Shown here in pieces: positions 56,301 through 64,000 of a stretch of 64,000 nt of DNA (position 1 is its first letter; each line of letters starts with the position of its first letter). Origin of the DNA: CBDIDH01 sp965277595 (GTDB lineage Bacteria; Planctomycetota; Planctomycetia; Isosphaerales; Isosphaeraceae); the NCBI GenBank assembly GCA_965277595.1, contig CBDIDH010000002.1, positions 1,364,001 through 1,428,000 of the forward strand. Reading direction: 5' to 3'. The notes under the pieces were generated by a model, which had not been told where the DNA came from, made no database searches, and saw nothing but the letters and a program-made list of their open reading frames with translations. A program made the translations under genes and the position numbers.

Positions 56301-58701
56301 CCCAGACCCGGACCGACCCGTCGGGGCCGCCGGTGACCATGAGGCGGCCGTCGGCCGAGGTCGCGGCGACGGCCCCGCGGACATAGCCGGCGGAGAGATA
56401 ATGGCTCGCCCGGACTTTCCCCTTGAGTTCGAGTCGCGGGCCGTCAACGCCCCAGATCTCGGCGTCAGGGGCGCCGCCGATAACGAGGAGCTTGCCGCCG
56501 AGCGCGAAGTTCAGGCTGCGCGTCCAGGCATTTTGGGATGAGACCTGCCCCTTCGACCGGGGCGTCGCGGTCGTCCCGTCGAGGTCCCAGAGGCGGAGTG
56601 TGCCGTCGCGGAGGGACGCGGCGAGGGCCTTGCCGTCGGGCGAAATCGCCACCGTGACCGGGGACGCCTCGACGTCAAGGGGGGTCCCCTCCTGCGCCTC
56701 GGCCGCGCCGGTGAGGCGGAACAGGCGGATGCGGCGGTCGGGGTCGCTGGCGACGGCCAGGGTCTTGCTGTCGGGGGCGAAGGCGAGGGTCGACTGCGAG
56801 CCTCCGTACCCGTCCTGGCTCGCGCTGGCCGCGAGGGTCGCGCCGGGCTTCGGGGCGGTGCCGGAGGTGTCCCAGAGCCGGACGGCGGTCGCGCCGTGGG
56901 CGGCTAGCGTGCGGCCGTCGGGGGCGAAGGCGAGGGCGTAGACCCTGTCTTCAGACGAGGCGAGTGTCTGGCGCTTGGTGAGGCCCGCCGGGCCGACGTC
57001 CCAGAGGTGGAGAGCGTCGGCGTAGGCGGCGGCCAGGGTTTTGCCATCGGGCGCGAACGTCAGGGCCGTGGGACCTTTGTGCCGCCAGCCGACCTTGACC
57101 TCGTCCTTGACCCGCATGGTGGCGACGTCCCAGAGGAGGATCGTTCCGTTCTGGTCACCGCCGGTGGCGATCGTCTTGCCATCGCTGGTGAGGGCGAGAC
57201 AGCGGACCGGTCCCCAGTGCCGCATCCGGTGCGTGCCGAAGACGGCGACCAGCTCGTCGGGCTGCCAGGGGAATTTCTCGACTGGCGGGATCGCGGCCGG
57301 GTCGAGACGGTCCAAGGGGCCGAGCGGGCTGGCGGCGGCGGCCGGGGCGGTGGCGACCTTTCTTGGGGTCGGCGCCGGGGGGGCGGGTCGTGAAGTTCGG
57401 GCTTCGGGGCCAGGCGCCTCGGCGGTCTCGACGGTGACGGTGCTCCCGGCGGGGGCCTTGATGACCGTCTCTCGCCCCTCCTTGTCGCGAATTCGGATGA
57501 TGACCTGCCAGGCGATCAGGGCACCCCCCAGCATCGCGGCGGCGACCAGCGGGCCGATCCACCGGCGCCGGCCCGGAGGGGCGGCGACCGCGGCGGCGGC
57601 GGGCGGCGTGGCGAGAGCGACCTCAAGCCTCGCCAGTTCGTCGGCCACGGCGTGGGCCGAGGCGGGCCGGGCGTCGCGGTCTCGCGCGAGCAGCCGCATC
57701 ACCAGGTCGGACAGCGGCGGGGGGACCTCGGGGTTCAGATCGCGAGGCGTCCTGGGGTCGTCCAGGGCCATTGACCGGAGTATCGAGAGCGAGTCTCTGC
57801 CCGTCCACGGCAAGGCGCCGGCGAGCATCCGGTAGAGGACCACGCCCAGGCTGAACAGGTCGCACCGATGGTCGACCTCTTCGCCGGCCGCCTGCTCCGG
57901 GGCCATGTACGCAGGCGTCCCCATGATGACCCCGATTCCGGTCAACTGCGCGTCCGACTCCTCAACGGCGCGAACGAGGCCGAAGTCAAGGATCTTGACC
58001 CGTCTTCGCGGTCCTTCAAGCCAGACGTTCGCCGGCTTGATGTCGCGGTGGACCAGGCCGACGGCGTGCGCCGCGGCCAGCCCCTCGGCCATCTCCCGGC
58101 CGATCCGCGCGGTCTCGGCGACCGGCACCCGGTCTTGCCCCTTGAGCCAGTCGTCAAGCGGGATGCCGTGCAGCAGCGGCATGGCCAGGAACGGGACGCC
58201 CCGTTCCTCGCCAACCTGGTAGATCGTCACGACGTGGTCGTGCTCAAGCGCCGCCGCGGCGCGAGCCTCTCGGAGGAACCGCCTGCGGGCGACCGGGTCG
58301 TGGGCGAGCGCCGGGCGAAGGGTCTTCAACGCGACGGACCGGCCAAGCTGCTCGTCGACCGCCTGAAAGACCTCGCCCATTCCGCCGGCGCCCAGCAGTT
58401 TAACCACCCGGTAAGAGCCGAGCCGGCCAATCTCCTCGGGTCCCAGCGGCGGCCCAAGCGCCTCGTAGAGCCTTTCGGTCCGATCGAGCGAGGCGGCGAG
58501 ATCTGGTGCCATGACGCGCGTCTCGCCGGTCTCGCTCGATGGGCCGACGGGGGAGAATCCGCTCGCGGCGAGTTCGGTTGCCAGCTCGTCGGCCAGTTCG
58601 GGGCATTCGCGGCAGAGGTCCTCGACGGTCGCTTCCTTGCCCTCGCCGCGGAGTTGCCGCCAACGGGTCAGAAGGCCGATCAAGCGGGGGTCGTCGGACA
58701 T
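53389..58701 (-). CDS. Ser/Thr protein kinase with two WD40 propeller sets
   Basis: A 1770-residue membrane protein. The cytoplasmic kinase (about 93-355) has LGAGGMGEV, VALKTL, the catalytic HRDIKPANVWL, ILDFGLVRA and GTPAYMAPEQ, all intact. A single membrane helix (GPLVAAAMLGGALIAWQVII, about 385-405) follows, then a Pro/Ala linker. The external part is a series of WD40-like repeats (LAFAPDGKTLA...LWD) in two sets, each introduced by the same lead-in: ELVAVFGTHRMRHWG and ELVAVIGDNRMRHLG. The propellers probably sense or bind a ligand and control the kinase. This architecture is frequent in planctomycetes. Confidence 0.95.
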   Translation of the reverse strand: MSDDPRLIGLLTRWRQLRGEGKEATVEDLCRECPELADELATELAASGFSPVGPSSETGETRVMAPDLAASLDRTERLYEALGPPLGPEEIGRLGSYRVVKLLGAGGMGEVFQAVDEQLGRSVALKTLRPALAHDPVARRRFLREARAAAALEHDHVVTIYQVGEERGVPFLAMPLLHGIPLDDWLKGQDRVPVAETARIGREMAEGLAAAHAVGLVHRDIKPANVWLEGPRRRVKILDFGLVRAVEESDAQLTGIGVIMGTPAYMAPEQAAGEEVDHRCDLFSLGVVLYRMLAGALPWTGRDSLSILRSMALDDPRTPRDLNPEVPPPLSDLVMRLLARDRDARPASAHAVADELARLEVALATPPAAAAVAAPPGRRRWIGPLVAAAMLGGALIAWQVIIRIRDKEGRETVIKAPAGSTVTVETAEAPGPEARTSRPAPPAPTPRKVATAPAAAASPLGPLDRLDPAAIPPVEKFPWQPDELVAVFGTHRMRHWGPVRCLALTSDGKTIATGGDQNGTILLWDVATMRVKDEVKVGWRHKGPTALTFAPDGKTLAAAYADALHLWDVGPAGLTKRQTLASSEDRVYALAFAPDGRTLAAHGATAVRLWDTSGTAPKPGATLAASASQDGYGGSQSTLAFAPDSKTLAVASDPDRRIRLFRLTGAAEAQEGTPLDVEASPVTVAISPDGKALAASLRDGTLRLWDLDGTTATPRSKGQVSSQNAWTRSLNFALGGKLLVIGGAPDAEIWGVDGPRLELKGKVRASHYLSAGYVRGAVAATSADGRLMVTGGPDGSVRVWDLRERILPVPRAPGSLDDYTPGLAFSPVGGTLATTSADGNNAPVARLWACDGPAPREQATFTGSWIADPEDSQPLAFSRDGKALAVPESNAGVRVHPLNGRAPGASAFVGVENFHGFALSPDGATVATGDHSGKTQLWRVDGESPRLVADLGSNGHSPALVFSPDGTMMAQGGYSMAFWDLTPGDPRVRLRREVPGLSYTGFAFAPDGRSLVLDMIYNQYVLDLTEPTSEPLLLKSESFKPESWAMSASFAPDGKTFATGGDWITLWDAGSRTPLREWKLPGRVYRVAFAPDGRHLVTANANGTLYVLRLATSGSARDALLAEREDGSPRRAITPRPHHAGSMFNLDPARITAAQRTPGQPRELVAVIGDNRMRHLGEVMCVAISPDGATVASGEDNGSLFLWDARTMRRSAVVKTPGHVRALAFHPTGKTLAYGTQGRVGLLDLQGETPTMTATLSDTSAWTRSLVYSPDGLSLAYQDAHSVQLWDVSAPRPRLRAAFEGGDTRPELLGGTVAFAPDGKTLAACMGPEKVVRVWDLSSATPEEKWVIPTTDPPLGLAFTPDGKSLVTACGKFRVWDLSGPSPRQTNEANFGDRGMLTFLPDGKTLVVGEGGPIGFFATRGGEITPVVNLDPSENDVGGHGVALSRDGRTMATGGRDGTLKVWDLHPGRLPESRFFGRPFYKSEPSFSPDGTSLAIARGDGFVEVWDVVGTAPSLRGALGPFAATHSAKVDLAFAPSGATLAVTDGKSLRLWDVGDGAPKPGPVVPGHDVLRNPVFGAGGQTIAAVELPDLVRLWDLSGDSPRPLESLKGLNPTWSLSYGRDGRWLVESNHETCALWRAEPGKAGIWTPLARKPEISGDSALSPDGKTLVSVRDNTVVVFDMSGPEPVEKARGTISKGITGRPTFSPDGASFAVAGNAVVVFDTAALKPVYEWTATGASDFVVQYVAFAPDGHHLAAVLANGTINILRLP

Positions 58702-58890
58702 TGTCAGGGTCTCTCAAGCCGGGGATCGCCAGGGGGGGCAGGCTCGTCTGAACGGTTCCCATCGTCGGGAGGATACGGCCGGCTTCGAACCAGTATTGCG
58801 ACCTCCGGCCCGGCGGAAAAGAGGCCCCCGCGACGCCAGGACCCTTGGAGGTGTGCCGACAACACGAATGCGAACTGTGCCGGAAATCCG

Positions 58891-60345
58891 TTAGCCGCCC
58901 AGCGGAATCGGCGTGCCGGCGCTGAGAGCGAAGGGACGGCCGAGGGCGTCGTGAACGAAGGTGGTGCCGGGATCGAGCCCGACAGCCTTGTAAAGGGTCG
59001 CGGCGATGTCCTCGGGAGTGACCGGGTCGCGGGCGGGGTGAGCGGCCTGGGCGTCGCTTGCTCCGTAAAGAGAACCGGCGGGCATCCCGCCGCCGGCAAA
59101 AAGAGCCGTGTAACAGTGCGGCCAGTGGTCGCGGCCTCCCTTGTCGGCGCCGGCGTCGCTGGTGATCTGGCCGACCCGAGGCGTTCGCCCAAACTCACCG
59201 ACGGCCACGACGAGCGTCTCGGCGAGCAAGCCCCGATCGTGCAAATCGGCAATCAAGGCCGAGAAGGCGCGATCGAAATAGGGCAAGATCGACCGCTTGA
59301 GGAGCGGGAAGTGATCGCGGTGGGTGTCCCAGGTCTGATCGTACCGCGGCCCCGTGCAGACGGTGACGAGCCGGACGCCGGCCTCGATCAATCGGCGCGT
59401 TAATAAGAGGCTCTGGCCAAGCTGCGGCAGGCCGCCAAACTTCCTGGCCTCGCGCGACCGGTCGTTTCCGGGATCGAGCCCGTACCGTTCGCGGACGGAC
59501 TGCGGCTCTCTGGAGAGATCAAAGGCCCGACGCGCCTCGGGGCTGGAGATCAACTCAAAGGCTTTGCGGTAATGGTCGTCCCTGGCGTCAATCTTCGCGT
59601 CGGGCTCAACGGCCCGGCTCACGGCGTCGAGCAGGTCTCTGCGGCGGCCGACACGGTCCAGCGAAAGCTCTCGGGGAAGTTCCAGGCCGGGCACCTGGTA
59701 GCCGGGAAGGCTCGGGTCTCCGGTAAGGAACGGGTCATAGCGACCGCCGAGGAAACCGGCGGCCTGGCCGGGCAGGAGCGACCCGTTGTTGCTCATCCAG
59801 TCGGGCGTGTGGACGAAGTCGGGAAGGCTCCGCCCGGTGGGTTGGAGCCGGGCGAGCACGGCACCGAACGGCGGGAAGTCGTCGCGCGAGGGGCGTGTCA
59901 CGAGCTTTCCGGATGAGAACGGCGGGTGCCCCGTCATCGCGAAATAGGCGCCGGCGTTGTGGTCGGCCACGGTGTGATGAACCGAGCGGACGAGGGTCAG
60001 GTGGTGGGCCTGCCTGGCGAGCATCGGCAGGTGTTCGCAGAACAGAATGCCTGGCGCCGAGGTTGCGATCGGGCGGAATTCGCCGCGAATCTGCTCGGGG
60101 GCGTCGGGCTTCATGTCCCAGGTATCCTGGTGCGCCGGACCGCCTTCCAGGAACATGAGGATGACCGACTTGACCCTGGTCTTGCCCCGATTTTGATCGC
60201 TCGCCGCGCGTCCTTCAGCCCGCAAGAGATCGGGCAGGCCGAGGCTACTGCCGAGACCGAACATTCCCGCGGCGCCGAGTTTCAGAAAGGCGCGTCGGTC
60301 GGTCGCGTGGCCCGTTGATCGTCTTCCGGCCGTGACGCTCAGCAT
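58891..60345 (-). CDS. DUF1501 Tat-exported sulfatase-like protein
   Basis: A 484-residue DUF1501 protein, related to the alkaline phosphatase/sulfatase fold. The N-terminus has a twin-arginine signal (DRRAFLKLGAAGMFGLGSSLGLPDLLRA). VKSVILMFLEGGPAHQDTWDMKPDAPEQIRGEF is the family opening, then HHTVADHNAGAYFAMTG, and VVAVGEFGRTPRVG with GGRDHWPHCYTALFAGGGM near the end. Metal-binding Asp/His residues are thus conserved. In planctomycetes it often pairs with DUF1553/DUF1549 proteins, but none is present here. The enzyme activity has not been defined. Confidence 0.93.
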   Translation of the reverse strand: MLSVTAGRRSTGHATDRRAFLKLGAAGMFGLGSSLGLPDLLRAEGRAASDQNRGKTRVKSVILMFLEGGPAHQDTWDMKPDAPEQIRGEFRPIATSAPGILFCEHLPMLARQAHHLTLVRSVHHTVADHNAGAYFAMTGHPPFSSGKLVTRPSRDDFPPFGAVLARLQPTGRSLPDFVHTPDWMSNNGSLLPGQAAGFLGGRYDPFLTGDPSLPGYQVPGLELPRELSLDRVGRRRDLLDAVSRAVEPDAKIDARDDHYRKAFELISSPEARRAFDLSREPQSVRERYGLDPGNDRSREARKFGGLPQLGQSLLLTRRLIEAGVRLVTVCTGPRYDQTWDTHRDHFPLLKRSILPYFDRAFSALIADLHDRGLLAETLVVAVGEFGRTPRVGQITSDAGADKGGRDHWPHCYTALFAGGGMPAGSLYGASDAQAAHPARDPVTPEDIAATLYKAVGLDPGTTFVHDALGRPFALSAGTPIPLGG

Positions 60346-60372
60346 GGCTCTTGGTCACCACGAGGCCCGTGG

Positions 60373-60421
60373 GTCGTTTCTCGCGATCATTCGTCTTTTT
60401 TTTCTGTCTGCGCGAGACGAC
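60373..60421. other. Imperfect inverted repeat upstream of the DUF1501 gene
   Basis: GGTCGTTTCTCGCG and CGCGAGACGACGAG flank a T-rich loop (CTTTTTTTTCTG). It lies in the leader of the DUF1501 transcript (minus strand) and may form an RNA hairpin. The rest of the gap up to 60548 has no gene. Confidence 0.3.
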
Positions 60422-60548
60422 GAGAACCGCCGCCACCACCATCTTAACCTTAACATCTCCGGCCGACCACGGGTTCCGGTCGTTCTTTTGGGGTGTTTCT
60501 CTCTTTGAGAAGGACGGAGGACCGAGGATTAATCGAGTCGATGAAAAG

Positions 60549-61904
60549 TTAAGGGTTCTTCCGGTCGTTGATGACATCAAGGCTCTCGATTGCGACGAGG
60601 CCAGCGGCCTTGCGAAACTGGAGCCGGTTCGCGCCGGCCTTCAAGGTCATCCGGGCGAGGGCGTTCGATCGACGGTCGGGGCCAGTGTAAACGTAGTGAA
60701 GAGTCTGGGGCGGGCCGGTGTTGATGGTCAAAACCTGGCTTGACTCGGCCTTCGCGGGGTCGTCGTTCTGATAACGGATCGAGAGAGCGTAAGGGCCAGG
60801 ATCGCGGACCGTGACGACGAAGACGGCGGCCTCGTCGGGCGTTCGGGTCGACTCGTTTTCCGCCGCAAGGTAACGCTGATGTGGGAGTTCGCCGGAAGGC
60901 AAGGGCAGGGGAGTCTTCGGCGTCGCGGGCGTGCCGAGATCGGGGGCGTCGTCGGCGGTCCAGCGAAACTGCTGGGCGCGGATCTGCCGCGACCAGCGGG
61001 CGCCGGGATACTGCGCCGAGTGATAGACGAGCCAGTCTTCGCGGCCATCGGGCGAGGTGGTGAACGAGGCATGCCCCGGCGCGATCACGCCATTGCCGGT
61101 CTCAAAGATCGGTTGATCGTGCTTCACCCACGACGCCGGAGAGAGCAGGTCCGCATTCGCCCGCGCGGTCAAAAGGCCAAGACAATAGAAGTCAGTCCAG
61201 CTTCCGCTCGCCGAGTAAACGATCTGGATTTTTGAGCCTCTGACGAGCACCTCCGGCCCTTCGGCGACGGCCGGAGGCGCGCCTCGGGTCTCCCAGGGAA
61301 GGCTCGGCGTTGCGATCCGGACCCGACGGCCGGCGAGCGTCCAGGGATCGCGCATCGGCGCAATGTACAGGTCCTGGCGGACGTCCTTATCGCCTTCCCA
61401 GCCCGACCAGACGAAATAAAGGCTCCTGCCGACCTGGAAAACCGTTCCGTCGATCGCCCAGCGGTCGGCCGTTGGGTCGAAAAGCTTTCCCTTGACGGTG
61501 AACTTCCCCTCGAACGGGTCGGCGGCGGGGTTTTCCAGGACGTACATCCGGTGACGGGCGTTGACGCCATCGTCGGCGGCCAAATAGACGTACCACTTTC
61601 CTTGCAACCGGTGGAGTTCGGGAGCCCAGAGGTTCTGGCTCAACGGACCGGCGGCCGGCGGCCTCCAGACAACCTTGCGTTCTCCCGCGCCAAGGCCCGA
61701 GAGGGTCCACGATCGCCGCAAGGTGATGTCGCGGCCGGTCGTCGCGACGAGATAATAGCGGCCGTCGGGCTGCTTCCAGACCCAGGGGTCAGCCCCCTCG
61801 GGAGCAACGACGTTAAAAAAGTCGCGGACCTCGTCTCCTTCCGCCCTGGGTGCGGCAAAAAACGTGGCGACGAGAGCCAGAATCCGACCAGTTCGGCGAG
61901 TCAT
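60549..61904 (-). CDS. Exported GH43-family glycosidase with C-terminal CBM-like domain
   Basis: A 451-residue protein with a short signal peptide (ILALVATFFAAPRAEG). A five-bladed GH43 propeller follows: the catalytic base region GADPWVWKQPDGRYYL (Asp39), the pKa modulator AIDGTVFQVGRSLYFVWSG, and the acid AEGPEVLVRGSKIQIVYSA. These enzymes cleave arabinofuranosyl or xylosyl linkages in plant or algal polysaccharides. The last 130 residues (YALSIRYQNDDPAKAESSQVL, MTLKAGANRLQFRK) resemble CBM6/35-type modules. ATG 61904 starts the leader; the longer frame is rejected. Confidence 0.9.
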   Translation of the reverse strand: MTRRTGRILALVATFFAAPRAEGDEVRDFFNVVAPEGADPWVWKQPDGRYYLVATTGRDITLRRSWTLSGLGAGERKVVWRPPAAGPLSQNLWAPELHRLQGKWYVYLAADDGVNARHRMYVLENPAADPFEGKFTVKGKLFDPTADRWAIDGTVFQVGRSLYFVWSGWEGDKDVRQDLYIAPMRDPWTLAGRRVRIATPSLPWETRGAPPAVAEGPEVLVRGSKIQIVYSASGSWTDFYCLGLLTARANADLLSPASWVKHDQPIFETGNGVIAPGHASFTTSPDGREDWLVYHSAQYPGARWSRQIRAQQFRWTADDAPDLGTPATPKTPLPLPSGELPHQRYLAAENESTRTPDEAAVFVVTVRDPGPYALSIRYQNDDPAKAESSQVLTINTGPPQTLHYVYTGPDRRSNALARMTLKAGANRLQFRKAAGLVAIESLDVINDRKNP

Positions 61905-61909
61905 GAGAG

Positions 61910-62075
61910 GGGTCACCGTCCAGGACCGTTTCCTTCTCAATTCATGACCCATGACCGAGAACCGATGACCGAAAGGAGGTCAGAGAGGCCCTTGCCGATT
62001 CTTTGTGTATTGATTTTTTTGATTTGGTCATCGGTCATCGGTCATGCCCGAAAACGAAACAACCCTGGGTCACCG
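61910..62075. repeat. GTTTCC-armed palindromic element with 9-12 bp flanking direct repeats
   Basis: GGGTCACCGTCC (61910-61921) and GGGTCACCGCCC (62067-62078) flank it. Left end AGGACCGTTTCCTTCTC and right end GAAAACGAAACAACCCT pair at AGG..GTTTC / GAAAC..CCT. Inside are ATGACCCATGACCGAG, CCGATGACC and TTGGTCATCGGTCATCGG. It belongs to the same sub-family as 6181-6345. Confidence 0.8.
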
Positions 62076-62735
62076 CCCGTCAGCCGACCCGGAACGGGCC
62101 AGGCGCGGGAAGGGGGGCAAGAGGTTGGGTCGGGTATGCCGGGAACGGACGATCGGGCCAGCCTGGGCCTCGATCTCGTCCCAGAGCGCGGCCAGCTCGG
62201 CGCGGGCGGTTGACGGCCGGGCGCCGGCGACCAGAGCGGAAACGCGTTTGCTCAGGTCGTTCATCTGCTGGATGTCCAGGACGTTGGAGGCGGTCAGGGT
62301 GATGAGCATCGCATGCGTTTCGGCAACGGCTCGATGCCAGGCGTCGGCCGAGGTGTCGGGAAGTTTCGCCTGAGCCGCGACCGCGGCGGCAATCGCGACA
62401 GCCCCGGCGCATCCCGAGGTGCGAATCGACGGCGGGCATTCACCGGCCGGAACGATGCTGGCCAGCGCGTCAACCGCCCCGGCCACGTAGCGCGCTCCAA
62501 ACGCCTCGCGCTCGCGATACCCGGCCCGCCAGTTCCGGAAGATCAGGTAGAGCGATCCCCAGAGCAGCAAGATCGCCAGCACGGCCGCCGTCACGAACCG
62601 ACGCCCCGACGCCCCGCCCGAGATCGCCGCGCCGGGCATCGGCAAAGGCTTGGGCATCGCCATTCCCTCCTGCGAACGGTCAAACCGCACCCGACGCCCC
62701 GGCCGGGCCTCTTTCGGGTCCCCCTTGGCACTCAT
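62070..62735 (-). CDS. Single-pass membrane protein of unknown function
   Basis: A 221-residue protein. The N-terminal 45 residues are polar and basic, then one membrane helix (FVTAAVLAILLLWGSLYLIF) and a helical Ala-rich external part with two cysteines (ECPPSIRTSGCAG) that could form a disulfide. AGAGACC precedes ATG 62735. It ends in the flank of the element at 61910-62075. The family is not recognised. Confidence 0.6.
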   Translation of the reverse strand: MSAKGDPKEARPGRRVRFDRSQEGMAMPKPLPMPGAAISGGASGRRFVTAAVLAILLLWGSLYLIFRNWRAGYREREAFGARYVAGAVDALASIVPAGECPPSIRTSGCAGAVAIAAAVAAQAKLPDTSADAWHRAVAETHAMLITLTASNVLDIQQMNDLSKRVSALVAGARPSTARAELAALWDEIEAQAGPIVRSRHTRPNLLPPFPRLARSGSADGR

Positions 62736-62867
62736 CGCGGTCTCTTTTCGTCGAACCCATGTTCCGAAAATCGCTCTCTCAGTTTAGGCAACCCAGCCTT
62801 CCGTGGTAAGAGGCGAATCCAAAGCCGAGGGAGGATTTGCGCGGTGGTCGAACGGAATCCTTGTTAA

Positions 62868-62916
62868 GGTCAAAGGTCAAAGGTCAAAGGGCAAAGGGCA
62901 AAGGGCAAAGGGCAAA
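62868..62916. repeat. GGTCAAA/GGGCAAA heptamer tandem array
   Basis: Three GGTCAAA heptamers followed by four GGGCAAA, in perfect register, ending one base from the methyltransferase stop codon. Confidence 0.95.
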
Positions 62917-62917
62917 C

Positions 62918-64000
62918 TCAGGAACGAGACATAAACACAAGGGCTTCATAAAGACCCGTCTTGCTCTGGCGACGACGCATCCGGTCGATGCGATCGAGGG
63001 CAAAATCGAAGTGGTCGAAAACACCGGCGAGAATCGCGTCGGCGGGAAGAGGATGGCCGTAAAACTGGCTGTTGCCGATCACATAGGCAAGGCGGCAACG
63101 ATCAGCGCAGACCTTGGCGATCTCGGAGGCGTGGACGTACATGTCATTAAAATATTTCGTCACATAACTTGCCATCAAGGGACCGGCGGCGTCGATCGCT
63201 TTCATGTACGGTTCTAGAAGGGATTCAATCAGCGGGTTCGCCGGAGTTATTCCCGAGGAGAGAACCGAGGTGGCCTTGCCCCAGGTGCCGCCAATCGCCT
63301 CGGTTTCCAGCTGTCCGACCGCCTGGGCGTTCTCGATGAACTCAAAATAGAAGAGGTGCGGCCGGGTCTCTCTCGCGTAGCTGAATCGGTTCGGATAAGG
63401 GGGCGAGGTGATGACCGCCGTCGCCTTGAAATCAGCCGGTAGCACGCGGGAGACGTTTTTGCTGTTGCCCGGATAAACGCGGACCTCGGAACGCGGCAGG
63501 CTTGAGACCGCGTCGAGGTCGTCAAGCATTTCCTGATATTTCAGGCCAAGAATGCTTGCCAGGTCGTGCGTCGGAGCGACTTGGTCGGCGAACGTCAGCG
63601 AGACGTGGTTGTGCTTCGCGTTGCTGACCGGGACGAGGATTCCGAGGATGCCCATCTTCAGCAGGTCGCGGTGTTCCGGAAGAGCGTCAAACGTCGCGAG
63701 CACCTCGCGGAGGCAGACGAGCTGCATCAGGTTCCCGGGCGACCACCAACGCTCGGGGTTCTTGATTCGCGGAAGGAACCGATCATTCTCCTTCAAGTAC
63801 GCTTTCGCCTCGCTCTCCGCCGGCAATCTCGCCAGCCCTGCGCGGCAGGTCAGGAGAAAGCTCTGGACGCAGGCCCGGATCGCGGCGAGATCGCGATAGG
63901 TCCGGGTCTTGACCGCGCCGACGAACGCCAGGTACGGGTTAATCTCGATGCTCGATGCCGGAATGCCCCGGTATTTCATGCACAAGGGGACGGTTCCGAC
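62918..64000 (-). CDS. DNA methyltransferase (cytosine-N4/adenine-N6 type), N-terminus cut off
   Basis: At least 360 residues; the 5' end lies beyond the window. The frame continues upstream of the first start-like codon to the edge, giving VGTVPLCMKYRGIPASSIEINPYLAF. This fits the end of the SAM-binding motif (G-x-G-T) followed by the IEINP strand. The catalytic motif IV is TSPPYPNRFSYARETRPHLFY (S-P-P-Y), as in beta-class m4C/m6A enzymes. The order, motif IV after motif I in this arrangement, and the long helical insert (50-150) resemble orphan or restriction-linked methyltransferases. A partner nuclease could lie outside the window. Confidence 0.8.
   Translation of the reverse strand, partial: VGTVPLCMKYRGIPASSIEINPYLAFVGAVKTRTYRDLAAIRACVQSFLLTCRAGLARLPAESEAKAYLKENDRFLPRIKNPERWWSPGNLMQLVCLREVLATFDALPEHRDLLKMGILGILVPVSNAKHNHVSLTFADQVAPTHDLASILGLKYQEMLDDLDAVSSLPRSEVRVYPGNSKNVSRVLPADFKATAVITSPPYPNRFSYARETRPHLFYFEFIENAQAVGQLETEAIGGTWGKATSVLSSGITPANPLIESLLEPYMKAIDAAGPLMASYVTKYFNDMYVHASEIAKVCADRCRLAYVIGNSQFYGHPLPADAILAGVFDHFDFALDRIDRMRRRQSKTGLYEALVFMSRS

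Overview
This 64 kb, GC-rich window looks like chromosomal DNA of a planctomycete, most likely an Isosphaeraceae-type bacterium. Reasons: DUF1559 proteins with prepilin-type leaders (one followed by an overlapping small lipoprotein), a DUF1501 Tat-exported protein, a Ser/Thr kinase fused to WD40 propellers, PDZ-linked aspartic-protease-like proteins, several Uma2-family genes, dnaN and gyrB with no recF beside them, and an EAD/CHAT-type gene. No rRNA, tRNA or CRISPR array was seen. Taxonomy is inferred from gene content only.

Layout. 0-6 kb: a partial gene end, small hypotheticals, a DinB-fold protein, a Bcp peroxiredoxin, and a hemA operon with a cytochrome-assembly-like membrane protein. 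6-13 kb: a zinc-ribbon protein, a short DnaA paralog, a Tat-exported aldo/keto reductase, then a decaying stretch with hypotheticals, a truncated SLOG (YpsA-like) gene, a DUF1232 protein and a frameshifted second zinc-ribbon gene. 13-19 kb: Deg-type protease, surE, a lipoprotein, an NTF2-like membrane protein, an alpha/beta-hydrolase lacking its nucleophile and a Uma2 protein. 19-29 kb: a SWIM-SNF2 ATPase, a DUF4276 remnant, then the replication group gyrB / Uma2 / DUF721 (DciA-like) / dnaN, all on the minus strand, followed by a non-coding stretch with DnaA-box-like sites that could be an origin. 29-40 kb: an ArnT-like glycosyltransferase, DUF1559 proteins, an MFS transporter, a tandem pair of retropepsin-PDZ proteins, a GT4 glycosyltransferase and a three-gene overlapping operon of small unknowns. 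40-44.9 kb: an IS630-family element, then GNAT, ribE, rsmA and a nucleotidyltransferase-fold gene. 44.9-51 kb: a two-gene operon of a 1655-residue coiled-coil membrane protein and a squalene-cyclase-fold protein. 51-64 kb: an EAD-CHAT-esterase fusion, a 1770-residue kinase-WD40 protein, a DUF1501 protein, a GH43 enzyme, a small membrane protein and a truncated DNA methyltransferase at the edge.

Two things stand out. First, almost every larger intergenic space carries members of a family of palindromic repeats built from heptamers (GATGACC and CCCTTTG/TCCTTTG) nested inside longer inverted repeats; several copies are bounded by 9-11 bp direct repeats resembling target-site duplications, so they behave like non-autonomous mobile elements. 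Second, the gene at 51.3-53.2 kb joins a death-like effector-associated domain, a CHAT caspase-like domain whose catalytic histidine position is glutamine, and a DUF900-type serine esterase. This is the best candidate for an undescribed conflict or immune effector in the window.
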